The position numbers and the translations under genes are program-made. A model generated the notes under the pieces. It made no database searches and was not told where the DNA came from. It saw only the letters and a program-made list of their open reading frames with translations. This document shows, in pieces, positions 27,431 through 40,306 of a stretch of 64,000 nt of DNA (positions are counted from its first letter, which is position 1; every line of letters starts with the position of its first letter). This DNA comes from Rallus limicola. Lineage: Eukaryota > Chordata > Aves > Gruiformes > Rallidae. The stretch covers positions 31,286,950 through 31,350,949 of the forward strand of contig JAKCOZ010000005.1 in assembly GCA_022605955.1 (NCBI GenBank), in the 5' to 3' direction.

Positions 27431-27511
27431 CCTGATCTCATAAGCTCTAAGTACACAGAACTTGCATTGACTTCAGCTGTATTCATATGCTGTTACTGGA
27501 GGATCAAACCC
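27431..27511. repeat. Putative ancient interspersed repeat, copy 1
   Basis: CCTGATCTCATAAGC, AGAACTTGCATTGACTTCAG and GAGGATCAAACCC resemble a sauropsid interspersed repeat type in which a C-C-T-G-A-T-C block and a C-A-T-T-G-A-C-T-T-C-A block are arranged near-palindromically and end in G-G-A-T-C-x-x-x-C-C-C. The same two blocks recur at 62358-62410. I cannot name the family. Confidence 0.4.
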
Positions 27512-28549
27512 AAAGAATTTAAACTCTGTTAATTAGCCCTTTAGTGGGAACTTGAGTAATTCTGTACCTTGAATGCTCAAAAATGAAGCAAATCAGTATT
27601 TACAGGAACAGTGGAGATTAGAAATGAGTATACTAGGCAGAAAAGTTAATGATAATTCTTTCCAATTTCCTTGGAATATTAATTGCAAAACTTAACTGTG
27701 TTAGATTAAAACCCCATTTAAATAAGTACAGTATGAGTGTTAAAATTGTTAGTATGTTCAGAATAAAATTAACTAAACATTTTTTAATGTCAAATAAAAG
27801 GAATGATGCTTTTCTGTCTGATTACAAGTAATGTATCGTGTTTTTAATTCAAACTGCATAAGCTGTAAGTCTTGCACTATTCAGCGTTCAGCAACGATGG
27901 TAATGATAGATGGAAAAAGACACATAGTAGTGCAAAGATTTGGGAAACATTTAGTTGACTCTGCTTTTCAGCAGGTTAACTGCTAAACTATTTCATTAAA
28001 GGGAAGCGGGTCACCCTATTAAGTAACAAGAAAACACACATCCAAAGCTAAGGATACCCTTCCAAAAAAGTTGAGGGGAAAAAATTCTCCCAGCAGTTTT
28101 TGTTTCCCTACTGGAAGCTATCCCTCTTCGGAAGGTGCGGTTCATTTTCCCCTCTGGGTGTGCTGCTGCTCCATTGTGCCTTCCTCTCTGGCTCATGTGC
28201 TGTGGCCCTGAGTGGATCAAACAAACCGTGGTGAAAGTTTCCCTCATTTGCATCACTTCTAGACAGCCCTGTCGTACTCTTTGCTGACAGGAAATCACTG
28301 TCTTTGTCACCTTTTTTCAGTGATCTCCTTTTGGCAGAGATTGGCCATGTGACCAGGATTAATCACAACAACAGTTCTGGCTCAGAACTCAATGACATGT
28401 TTTCCTCAGCACTTCAATAATGGTGTAGAGGAGTCAGTAGGAAATGACTACATTAATTTCAGAGTGAAAAGATAATTAACACTTAAGGACTAGTGCTATA
28501 ACCTATGGAGCTATTATTCAAATTAAAACTAATTTATTGCAAAGTTGCG

Positions 28550-28566
28550 AAAAAAAAAAAAAAAAA
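28550..28566. repeat. Poly-A run, 17 bases
   Basis: Seventeen consecutive A. I looked upstream for a retrocopy body with a poly-A tail and saw none that I recognise. Confidence 0.85.
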
Positions 28567-30317
28567 CCACAACCAGCACCCTGTCCTTTAATGCAAGTGT
28601 TAAAATAATCTTACAAGAGCCCCTGAGTTTAGAAAGAAGCACAAACTATATTTAACACGGTGATACAAATACAGAAAAACTTAAATATTTGAAACTGGAG
28701 GCTGAAGTATGTAAAGTGCTTACTTAGATGATATGAATAGGATACTGGCAAACAAAAGCAGCAGTGTGCTCCTAGAATGCTGTGCTTCAAGGAGTTTCCT
28801 TGGCAACAGAAATGCAGTTCCAAAAGTAGACAGAACTTTCCTCAGAAAACATACTATTAATAACAACCTTCCGGAACAACTTGGAACAATTTGACTACTT
28901 GGCAATAATAATGCCAAGTGTTCTGCAAATTAATCTAACACATAACAGTTATATGTTTCTCTTGCCCATAATTCTCCTGAACTGGGGGACTGAGTTCTCT
29001 GCTGTTAGAGGATACAGACGTGCAAAGCAGTTCCAAATGCTGCACAGAAAGAGGGCTCAAATAGCAGCAGACTATAAGGATCAATTAATGTGCTTCGTAT
29101 CATTTTAACTTGTAAAACAGATTAGTTTAATTGGATTACTTTGTTCCATTTAAAACAAGTCCTGCGTACCTACTGAAGCCACATTGCAGTTCAGCCTTTA
29201 TTTCAAGCAGATTTTCCATATAAAGAAAACTTATTAAAAGATTAACAGCCTGTAGAGTGATATATTTGGATAATATGCTTAGGGGACTGGTTATAAACTA
29301 GAAAACGTGAAGATTTTTGCCCCTACACTGCATATTCTGCACGGTCCAGGATGCTTTCTGTCTGTCTGGTAATCTGTTAGTGCCTGCACAGAGCTGCTGA
29401 AACAGCGGGAGAAGATGATGATCATCACTTCAGAGGAAGCTCTCAGCACACTGCAGAATTGAACCCCTCATAGGTAGTAACTACAAATCTGCTATGCATG
29501 CAGTATTTTTAGATATGTCATCATTTCTGTATCAGCCAAGAGAATAAACTAATTTCAGATTTGTCTTGCCAATAGGAATCATTAGAATTCCACTAAAGGC
29601 CATAAGTTTACCAGACAGGAAAAGTAAGCTCTGCTACTACCTCGACTTTTCCTGAATTCGTAGATCTAAAGGTTAAAAGTAATCAATATCTCATTGTGCA
29701 GCCAGATAATAAGTAATAACCATGATGTTAAAACCTAAATGATTGCAGATAGCACTTAGGTGTGTTGACCCATTTGGAAGGGTTTTTTAATTGCAATCAG
29801 AATAGTCATTATAGTTTGCTAATAAACTTTTAGGCTACCTTGCAAAAATTGCCACCTCTTTGAAATATGACTTTAATGCTATCAGAAAATTGCGTCCCAA
29901 ATTACGTCCCAAAGTGAAAATTTTTATTTTATCTGACGAAGCATATAAAACACTTAAGAAAAAAAAAAAAGAGAACAATTATTCTGCTAAATAGTATCAG
30001 TGGAGATGTTCATTAGGTATAGTAAATTATACCACTTATATCTACAGACATGGATTGATATATCCTCAATGGAATTTATTCTTTGCCTTTGGCATTGTAA
30101 CATGTTTTTAACTGTCACATATAGTGAAATGACTGAGCTAAGTTTTGCACAAAACTGACTTCAGCTACTATTCTTCATGAAGTTCAGTAATTTCCACATG
30201 CTACCACAGAGTTTCTATTTCCCCTACAGATTCAGAATCTCTATGACTTTCCACACTAGGTAGGGAAATCAACTGGTTTCTGTGAGTGGTCTCAAAAATG
30301 CCAGATACCCCAAGGAA

Positions 30318-30360
30318 CAGTATAAATCTGACTGCTGTTCAGTCAGTATAAATCTGACTG
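30318..30360. repeat. Short tandem duplication, 26-base period
   Basis: CAGTATAAATCTGACTG occurs identically at 30318-30334 and 30344-30360. It looks like a local replication-slippage duplication. Confidence 0.85.
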
Positions 30361-30908
30361 AGTTCAGGATCTGACAGAAAAGTTTCCTAGTCTCTTATTG
30401 CAGGGGGTAATGAAAATGGTTAACTTTTTCTACACGAGTATTTCACTTCAGTTGCACTGGAGAACAGAGTGAAAACTCCTTTGTGACACATCCTGTAACA
30501 ACCAGCTTGTTCTTCAGTGGTCCATATGTTTAACTTTGTAATATGATTAAAATCCTTGCTACTTCTGGCAAATTTTGTATGTTAAAAAGCAGAAAAGAAA
30601 ATCATTGTTAGCGAAAAATCTTACTTGAAGTGAAGAATTGTTAAGTTTTAATGTCTCATATAATTACAACAGGAAAACACTTATTGCCATGTCTGCAGAA
30701 ATACAAAATAGGTCTAGAGAAGTGATAAAGAAAGAATTTGAAAAATATTTTTACATTTTCTTGGTTGCTTTCATAATATATTTAAAATGTAAACATGCAT
30801 TTTTAAAGGCAGTGTTGTAATTTCTATGGACCAGACTCCCTCTGTTTCCTCAAGAAGTGGCTTCATGTATTTCACAAGAGTAAGTGGGTTTCTCCCATTT
30901 CTTCCCAG

Positions 30909-31314
30909 CATGACATTGAAGATGAACTTCACATTGTAGCAAAGCAGTATTTACTGGGCTTGTAGCAAAAGCCTCACAGCTTTTGGGAGATTAAAGCAGT
31001 GTGTCTAGAATGAAAGAGGCATTCGACTTCAAACAAAAGTAAATGCGTACCACATAGCTGTCATCACCATTCCTTACTACAGCTGCAAAACGTGGACAAT
31101 TTACAGTCATCATGTCAAGCATCTTAGTCAACTCCACATGCTCTGTCTCTGTGCCATTGCTAGTATAAAATGGTAGGATAAGGTCCCAAGCAACGAGACC
31201 TTAAAGCATAGTCAAATAGTCAACACTGAAGCAATAGTCTGGCACACTCAGCTGGGGTGGTTTGAATGCAGATGTCCAGCAGTAAATTGCCCAAAGACAT
31301 TTTCTGTTCATTGA
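30909..31314 (+). mobile_element. Decayed non-CR1 LINE, reverse-transcriptase C-terminal fragment
   Basis: One frame runs from 30964 to a stop at 31312-31314, 117 codons without any indel and with only two internal stops (31006-31008 and 31174-31176). It reads FGRLKQCV, NERGIRLQTKVNAY, YYSCKTWTIYSHHVKHL, QLHMLCL, DKVPSNETLKHSQ and TEAIVWHTQLGWF in order. This matches the C-terminal region of a widespread group of vertebrate and invertebrate LINE proteins, whose pattern is F-G-R-L, G-I-x-L-x-T-K, Y-G-x-E-T-W-T-x-Y, H-x-R-C-L-R, D-x-V-x-N, E and L-R-W-x-G-H-V. The piece 30909-30960 (IEDELHIVAK) looks like the D-D-E-I-x-x-R-I-x-K-A stretch just upstream in this family. CR1 proteins do not have this tail. 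It is a dead copy; exact clade is not assigned. Confidence 0.68.
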
Positions 31315-34300
31315 GCATGTTTAGTTTTTAAAAAATGGAAATAGCACCTTAATTCACCCCAAAGGATGATGAAAATTACAACCTTCATTGCTTTCTATAT
31401 GCTAGGGCTGCCTAGTGTCCGAACAAGGTAGAAAGGGCTAGAGATTAGTCCCAGATATGCTAAAATATTCACATTCTCTGAAGTACAAGCAAGAATAGCT
31501 GAAGTGTAGCAGCACTTTAGCTTAATTATTGGACTGAGAGTCCCTAAGAAAAAGTCTTAAACTTGTGCTGTTATACATGCAAACACCAGGGACAAAAATA
31601 CTGGTGCTTCAATGTTCTTCAATGCTCTAAAGAGGCCATATGATGCTCTGAAACATGGGCGTGTTCTGATTTACATTGTTTGTAACACAACCTTTCAAAA
31701 TTTTATCCTTTGGTCTAAAGAAGTTTAAGTCATCTGTATCCTCTTGTTTCCTAGCACACTGGATCACATGCAGACCACATGTAAACAGTGCTGAGTCGTA
31801 GGAGCTGCTTGCTCCTGAGGCCAGTGTTTAATGTATTACAGCACATTTTCTGAAAGTTCATATGAATTGGCTGACTGAAAACATCTCATGAAGTGATTTG
31901 TGAAATCTCAGTCACAATTAATTCATGAAGTCTCATATACAATAATGCCGAATAAGGGGTATCAGCTCTCTGTAAAGATAAAGAAATTTGAAGAAGCCAG
32001 GACTGGTTACTCTATCACACTGCATCTCAGAATCTGTAGCCTAATATTTCACAGCCTTTGTTCTTGGCTGTGGAACCATGTACTATCTTTTAGATGTCAT
32101 ACAATGACTATAGAACATAAAAATAGCTCTATCAGGTCAGGGGATGGTGTCTCCCATGCATTTCTGCAGATATTTTGCTTCCATGAGGCTGTCCAGTAAT
32201 CCTGAGCCCACAAACCTCACAGAAACCATAGCATTCTGTCTCAGAGAGTCTCACGGGTGTCACACATGTGATAAGCCACCTTGTGTGCAGTGTGTCTGTG
32301 CACGCAGCTGCTCTGAAGCTGCCTTCCACTGGCCTCAGCAAATAAGATACTGAAGTTAAATAGAATTAGGAATGTTAATAACACAATGACAATATAATTT
32401 TTCAAGTTGTGTGTGGACATGTTCTTGTTTTTTTAACAGCTCTTTGGCTTTTTTAGAGGGACGGAGATAAAAAAATTTCTAGCAAAAAATATATGGGGCA
32501 GTAGTATTACCCTACTCCTTATGTTAGTTGCCAATTTTTTCAGCTCATACTCCAGAATAAATTTTTTTTTTGAAACTCATAGGAATTATGGGCTTTATCC
32601 ATGATGTCTTGATTCATAGGCATAACACAGAAAATATTATTTTATTTCCCAATTACTCCTCATCCATATACCTCATAAATAATTGATACTGTAATCTTTC
32701 TCTTTTAAAACTAAACAAAAAAAATGACTACAGAAAACCTATTTAGCAGCTTTTCTATATGAAACCCAAATTCACTAAATCTCAATAAACTTGCAGTGGC
32801 AATACATTCAATGCATACATACCTAAATGATAAAAAATAGGTTGCAGTGAAGTATACCAGTTTATAATCTCCTGAATTCCTATTTTATATGTATTTCATT
32901 TGTAATTTTATTTTATATGCAATATATATGTACTAAAAATACATAAAATATCAATACAAAATCTTCATATAAAATATTTATTTACATTTGTAACCTTCTA
33001 ACATACTTAAGGTATGGTGATGTTTTTACACTGTGTGTATACATTTTTAATACATCGTGCTAAAATAGCTACAGCATTTTGTGCTGACTTCTCCTTCTAA
33101 CAAGGTAAGATAAGCCATCACTATAAATTCATTCATAATTGTTGCAGTTGTGGTTGCATCGGGTTTAGCGGGCTCCTAGCGCAGGCTCCAGCCAACTCCT
33201 GTGGCTAGTGAGAAACACCAGTGGTTCTTAACTCCTTGTGGGAGCTGATACTTCAGCACTGCAGAAAGCATGTTTGCTATAGAGTTCTAGCACTTGTGAC
33301 CTGTAAATGTCAAGGTTGGCTCTTTGGAGAGATGCTTTTGGGGTAACACAGCAGTTCTTCATGTTCTGTTGATGCAGAATGACAAGTGCTGTTACAGGTG
33401 TACAGGACGTTCTCCAGCTCTGTCCTTGGGTGCACCAGCAACACACTGTCACACGCTGCAGGGAAGGCTATGGAGAGGTTGTAATTCCCCCAGTGATACA
33501 CTGAGAGAAGGGGTCATCTGTGAATACTAATTTAGACCACTAAGAGAGCTAAGTAGTCCAGCCTCTGTCACGAGGATCTTCCTCTAATGGGTGATACAGA
33601 GCAGAAGCTTAAGTTTAGCACTCTGAAATAGTTTCAGAGGAAACCTTTTCTCTTTCATTTCTCTCTCCACTGATTGTATAAAGAGGTTATGAAGATCAGC
33701 CTCACTCAGCGTTACCTCTGACTGACTCTCAGTTATCATGAAAAGAAGGGTTTTTAGTACCATTGTGTAATGTCTATGCAATATTCCAGGTTGAAACCCT
33801 GCTGTGAGGCATCCAGATTTTGACAGACGTTACACTGGAGTTTTATCACCTCTGCTTTACCGATTGATTTTTCTTAGAAATGGGAGGTGATAGATACAGA
33901 ATTACTGTTAGAGTTTTTCATGTGGTAACTTACTAAAGATGAACATGAGCCTTTTTGAATGACGTACAGAGACTGACATACATGTTTTTTGATGGCCTTC
34001 ATCAAGAGAGACTATGTGTCTGCTATGCAGGTGGAAGAAAAATAGTTCCCAAACTCTTCTAGTATGTTGTGATGTGTGGAGAGATCAAATAAACAACATC
34101 AGAGGTGAGAAGTACCTAGTTATGTGATCCCACTTTGCTGTCTCAAAAAAATCCATCTCTATTTTTTTGGTTTTCAGTAAGCTTATGTCATTTACAGTCA
34201 GGGTTCATTTTTCTCCAACAAGGCAATAATCAAATGTCTCATAGTGTGAGTATGGAAGATTGTTGCCATTTTTTTCCCCAAGTCCCAGGGAAAAAAATCC

Positions 34301-34499
34301 AAAAGATAGAAAATAGGAAAATATTCTATCTGAAAATGTTTAGTTTCCTTATTGCTTCAGCTTGGACAAAGAAAAATTCTACTCTTAGAAATTCTGCCTG
34401 AATTAATTTTCGGTTATGGTTTTTAGATGTCTCTTTTTTGTTAGCTGTCTGCTAGAATACGTAAGGTGTTTATGCCAGAGGCTAAAACATGCAATAGTT

Positions 34500-34513
34500 G
34501 AGAGAGAGAGAGA
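34500..34513. repeat. GA microsatellite, short
   Basis: Seven GA units in a row, uninterrupted. Confidence 0.8.
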
Positions 34514-37500
34514 ATAAAGCAGGTGATGAAAATCACCCCTTTTCCACCTTTGCCTCTATGTGCTAAGCTACAGGCCTTTCTGTCCATTGCTCTTTCTAAC
34601 AGTAATGGTTAAATGCTGTGGCCATTGTGTTGTATGAGCCTTAGAGACTCTTTGTGCAGTTAGTTTCTTTGCTAAGTGAAGAGTAAAATTCATAAGATGC
34701 CTACTAAATTGACAGTGGATATGAAGATAGATATTTGATGCAGTTTTAATAAATATCTGGGGTGATTTATTTTTTTTGAATATGGCCAACCAGCAGTTCC
34801 TCGTCAACGCATGAATACACTGAGCCCAGAGGATTAGACATAAAGGTGCATGTTTCATTGTAGGTAAAGACTATTGGTCTGGGCTCCCTCAGCCCATCAA
34901 GGTTCAAGAATCAATCAAGGGAGTGAATAAAGAGCCAGTTTAGGATGGAATATTAAATTCTTCCATCTTATTTTCCCAAATGTAGCATATGAGATCTGAG
35001 ACAACAGTCACATTAGAGTGGAAGGAATTATCTGTGATTGGTAAAAAACATCTAAAAATCATAGGACATAGATAGGTATATTTCTGAGCACCAGGTAACT
35101 CCAGAAAAACAAAGAAAAGGTTTTGCTTTGAGGCAATAGAAACAAGATTTTAGTCTCTAAAGAGAATTGTTCAGAATGATATAGATAATTCTAAGTAAAT
35201 TTAAAGATATCAAAAGGTCATTTTAACAAACATCAGAAACAGAGCAGAGGATATGGTATGGTGCCAGGAACTCGAGCACCCATGTGTAACTGGAGATAGA
35301 AAACATTTCTTAATTGTATCTCTTCCCCAGGATTGCTTGTGAAATATACAGCTCCCCTTCACACGGAAGACATTAGAGTAAAGTCAATCTAGTATATACC
35401 TCCAGTGGCCGAACTATCCAGAGAAGTGCCAAAACAGAAACAGCAGAACACACACATAGATGTAAGTTGGAAGAACTCATGAAGTGGAGCAGATGTAGAC
35501 TGTCTGAAAATGTAGGCATTTTAGTGCAACATAAGTTGTGTAACAGGCAACATGAAAAGTAGAGGAAAAATGTTCTTGAGAAAAAGAGTGAACCAGACAG
35601 ATTGAATATTGCAGCTACCTTTGAAATTAAAATATAGCGTTGGAAACCATTAAGAATTTAAGGTCTTAGTGAAGAAGGAGATATCTGTGATGTGACATAG
35701 GCAGATCTAAAGATTCTCAGTGTTCTGGTAATGCAGAAGGCTGCCAGGCATTCAATTGCTATATTTGCAACTATGCTATTAGATCAATGACTAATTTGAT
35801 ACCAGCTGGATTGTGGGGCCAGCTGCAGTGCAGCCCTGATAAGAAGCAAAATTAGACTGGAGAGATGCAACCAAGCACTGCAGATGTGCAATGAAATCAT
35901 TATGAGACCAGTGGATAAATTCAGTCAACAAGGAACTCCTGAAATAAGAGATGTCATTACTTAAAAGTTTACTAAAGCTGTATAACAAGAATTCTACACA
36001 CCCATGGCCACAGCTCTGGTTTCAATTGGAAGGCAATAGTCAAAGAAGTACCTGAAAGAAACAGGAAAGTTGCTGTGGTTGCTCCCTAGCATTCTAGCTG
36101 AATATAACACGTCTGAAGAAAATGAACACTTAGATGTTAAACTGAAGTTAGAACAAAAGCCCCCAAATCACCCTGAGGTCCACCAAAACAGACTCTGTTA
36201 GTGTAGAAAACTGCTGAAAAAGGCAATGTGGCAAAGCAGAGACCGTGCACTCACAGAAAGTAATGCAGAGGGAATGAGCTAATAATGGTCAGAAAATCCT
36301 GGAGTAAACTGATTCCAAATCATTGAACAAAATGTTGACAGTGTGGGTTGTGTTACAAATATTTTTTCAGTGTTCACCATGATCTCAAAAACCCATTTTG
36401 GCATTTTGATCTGAATGAACAACACAGCCACTTTTTTGCTGCCTATTTTGTCAGGTACCTGTAGGCTTTTATTAGTCTAAACTTCTAGAGGTATTCCAGT
36501 GTAATATGGGCCAGACACCCTTTCTCTAATTGAGTACCTGATGGGAAGCTAAACATAGGAAACTGAAATGTCAGAGGCAATCCCTAAGCATCTCCTAAAG
36601 AGAAAACTGGACAGGAGTATTATTCTAAATGCAGAAAATTCAAAGAATCTGAGTCACCTGTGACTGTTGATTTTTGAAGGACTTTGTGGTGGACATGAGA
36701 AACCAGGTGCATCTCAGGAAACAGTCAGAACAATTGACAGAACTGTTCAGTCTTTCGCAGAGACGAACAACCATTTCTACAAATTTTTTGCACACTTGGC
36801 AAAAGCCTATGTATTTATGCCATGATCAATACAGAGTGACCAAAAAAAAAGTTAAAGGACCAAAGGCAAATAAAGTGGTGAGAGAAGACACCAGTCCTTA
36901 ACTAATAAGACTATTTTAAGGGACTGAGCTGTGGTCTTCTACATTAAAGAAATAAGGTACCCCCAGTACAAAACTGCAGAACTCTAGGAGAATCTCCTGG
37001 TGATATAGTGCTCCTGTAGCAGGCTCTCTGTTATTTTTCCCTGCATAACGGTAGAAGTAGGGAATGACCATAGGGTTAAGAAAAAATGAAAGCAGTGTTC
37101 CTTCTAATAGAGATCCCCAGAGAGCCCTGGTTTCTGAAATCAAGGGAACTAGGAACGTCTATCTTGACCAGAAGCAACATGCACTAGTCTTGCAGGAGAG
37201 GTACCATAAGTTGTCTGATGGGCAAAATCTCACATTTAAGACATCACCAGTTGCCTCCAGCTGCAAACAGGCCCACCCCCCTTTTTTAAACTCAATTCAG
37301 GTGCTAGATATCTCTACGAAATACTGAACAGTACTGAGTTCTCCATAAAAGCTGATTGACATAGGTAGGAACTTAGTATAGATCAAAGCAAAGAGAATAC
37401 AGTTATTTAAAGACATGTGTCTTCAGTTAGTTCAGTTGTCTGTAAAATACGTATCTACATACAGGTATTTTGTATAACAGCACAAATGCTAAATGAGTGA

Positions 37501-39207
37501 GCTTTGCTATTCCTGGCACATTTCAGAGTTACTCAGAGTATTAAAATGTTAAGCAATAAAACGTGCATTTCCTGGAAAATGTTTCTGTTTGGCTCACATT
37601 AGTTAAAATTCAACTCTTCCTGTTAGAAGCTAGATTAAAAGGGAGGTAGAATATTGCTGGCCAACTGCAACATGCAACAGCAAGCAGAATTGTTTATTGC
37701 GGGGGATAGATGAGACAGATGCGAGGAGATTCTTGCATCTTTTTTAAAAGCCATGTGTCCCACAAGCTATTTCTTGGCTGAACGGCTGGGTATTCTCTCT
37801 CTGCCGACTAACAATTTCTACAGATACAGCCTTTGATTGCCATGGCAAACCAGCAGGTAGGAAATCCAGACATTGCTGCTGAGGCATGCTCACATGATAG
37901 CTGAAATTTTCTGGTTTGTCCCTGCACGTTTAAACATATTTCTTGCATTTCACCCAAGTGAATTCATGCCAGAAAATGAATCATTTACCATTTTCCTGTT
38001 ACCTTCCCTTCAAACCAGTCACTAGAAATACACTACTATAATAACTTTCACATCATTTAAAAGCTGTTATGCTCATGGGTGCTTATATATGGTCTGAACA
38101 TCACTGTCTGGGTCAGCTCCAAACATGGAGACCTACAGTGATGGGAGAGCTGATGGTTTAGGCATTTGGTTTGATTAAAATCAACATAGACTTTTTGCAT
38201 CATGCATATGATTTGGTCATAAATTTCATGTAGAGTTCTTATGAGAAAAGGCTTTTCTATTGATATTTATGGTTTTATAAGACTAAAATAGCACCGAACA
38301 CCCATTTCCAGTCACATGCATACTGTTTTGCTCTGTGGTGCTTTCTAAAACATTCCCTCCTGAAGCATATGGTCCCTTTTCCAGGTTTTTCAGAGACTGC
38401 TGCATCTTTGTATTCTTGTAGAAGATATATATTTTAGCTTGCTGACTTAATCTGCCAGGGCAGAATTTGCTAGCTTAGTGCTATAGATTTTAACAACAGC
38501 AGATTCTGATTGAGTAAATCTCAAAACCAGGCACTCTCACATGTTCTGATCCCTAGCTGTCAAGTCATCAGACAGTTGAGGATCTTTATGAAGTTTTGAC
38601 CTTAGCTCATCTGTTCAAGGAACCTCAGGTCCTTGTCACTAGTCAGCAGTGACCTTAAAATTCATATCCACTTATTTTGTGAGTCTGAATGTACAGCATC
38701 AACAATAGCTTGTTATATTGCCTGTTGTCATTGTTTTGTTTGATATTTGGACCCAGGTCTGTGGGCATTGTAGTTTCAGTTTTTACATAATTTTAAGCAA
38801 TGGTGCTGGCCAACATATTTTTGTGTTCAAGCTTCCCAGAGAAGCTCCTGGAAAACAGTCATGGATTTTGTTGATTCAGAACTTTTTCTGGTCTTGCCTA
38901 GGGACCTGAGGAGTATAATGAGATAGACTGAACTGTTATGGAAGGTTTTTTTATGAAGTGGCTTGGAGAAGCCTAGGTACTTAACTACTGTTGGTTTTTA
39001 ACACAGGAAAACGTTACTCAATGAACCTTGGTGTCCTGATTCAAGCAGAAAACCCACGATAAGATGAAGAAGCACTCTATTTCCTATATACTTATATTAG
39101 TTCCAGTAGGCTTTAGTTGATGGTCTTTATGCATTTCTTTCATGTTTATCTTTTCTTTGCATGGCCCTCTAATTTAGCCTTATTTTAACACGGATAATAA
39201 GCTACTA

Positions 39208-39226
39208 TGACCACCAGGTGTCCTAC
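39208..39226 (+). promoter_or_regulatory. CTCF-like motif
   Basis: TGACCACCAGGTGTCCTAC contains an intact C-C-A-C-C-A-G-G and matches about 13 of 19 positions of the extended CTCF motif. It is in the same orientation as the candidate at 4694. No other evidence supports it. Confidence 0.22.
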
Positions 39227-40130
39227 TACACTGTGTTGTCAGCATAGGCCCAAACTCGCGTCTTGAGAAGGGGGAACAATAATTGTTAAAACTTCTGTTT
39301 TTAGATGGCATTATTCTGCGAGTGTGGGGTTTGTAATCTTAACTTGTTCTTTTTTCTTGTGCCAATCAAATGTGAATGTATTCATACTAGTAGGACTTTT
39401 CTAGGCCTACAAAATGCTGTGAAATTAAAAACATAGATAATGTCCTTAAAGATTTTTTCATGATTTAAATATTTAAACCGTTTTCTTAAGTACTTAATGG
39501 CTTTACCAAAGGACAGTTAACTTCTGCCTCTGCCATTTCTTCCACACTTTATTAAAGAGGCAAAGAATAAAATCAATGCAATGGCAATTCTTCAAACATC
39601 AGTACCAAATGCCAATCACCAATGAGCTGGAAAAATTACCTTTAATAGGGTTAATGTAGTGCTAGTGTAGTCAGTTAATGTACAAAATCTCTATGACCTG
39701 TTCTAAAATGTGTACTCATTACATTCATTTCTTTAAACTTCAGTTCTATAGCAACATATTATACCTCTAGCATAATAGCTATCAAAATGACTTAAAGTAG
39801 TTGCCTCAGATGTAGATTTGAAAAAAGGAACCCAGTACTGTTAGGAACACAGAGTATTCAACAGTATATACTTTGTTTTTATTTTTAGAATTATCAATAA
39901 TTATAAAATGATTGCTAAGCTAGGAAGTACATCTGCTTAAACTAAGACATGAAACCACCTTATTTATGTCATTGAAGTGGAGATACCATTCATGAAGGTT
40001 CTGTCATCAAAAAAATTTAAGTATTGAAGTCAGTTGTTTTTCCTGATATTCTCAATAGAATTAATTTCTTTTAAAAATCGGAAAAACACCAGACTGGTCA
40101 GACAACAGTTAAAATTGAAGACATCAATAC

Positions 40131-40306
40131 ATAAGATGTATTATCTTATGTATAAGATAATATACATGTATATTATCTTATACATAGATATAATTTGTAT
40201 AAGATATACATATCTTATACATAATATGTATAAGATATACATTCATATATATAATATGTATAAGATATACATTATATAATATGTATATTATCTTATACAT
40301 AAGTAT
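40131..40306. repeat. Palindromic AT-rich repeat cluster
   Basis: About 175 bases are built almost only from TATAAGATA-type units and their complements. A perfect, spacer-free palindrome of 40 bases spans 40147-40186. Its core arm is TGTATAAGATAATATACA. An inverted repeat with 11-base arms and a 2-base spacer follows at 40197-40220. A direct repeat with a 30-base period (ATAATATGTATAAGATATAC) occupies 40221-40243 and 40251-40273. The unit reappears inverted at about 40282-40301. Such DNA can extrude cruciforms or hairpins and is often length-variable. The short tyrosine- and isoleucine-rich open frame over it is not a gene. Confidence 0.9.

Noticed and set aside
28011..28310. Open - strand frame of 99 codons in a GC-richer patch
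   Set aside because: No domain, no splice context and no recognisable similarity; frames of this length are expected by chance in 64 kb.
31891..32353. Frames with IKKFEEAR and a cysteine-rich HGCHTCDKPPCVQC that might continue the LINE protein at 30909-31314 into its terminal zinc finger
   Set aside because: The gap of about 580 bases is larger than expected, the cysteine and histidine spacing does not fit the family finger, and the two pieces are in different open frames. I kept only the well-supported fragment.
33540..33600. Possible reverse-oriented CR1 tail (TAGTCCAGCCTCTGTCACG)
   Set aside because: Only one short block resembles CR1 and the ATGATTCT-type end is missing.
34568..34858. 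Open - strand frame of 96 codons
   Set aside because: It shows no transposase or other motif that I could name, and its composition is like the surrounding intron.
40034..40279. Open frame rich in tyrosine and isoleucine
   Set aside because: It is created by the TATAAGATA palindromic repeats, so its composition reflects simple sequence and not coding.
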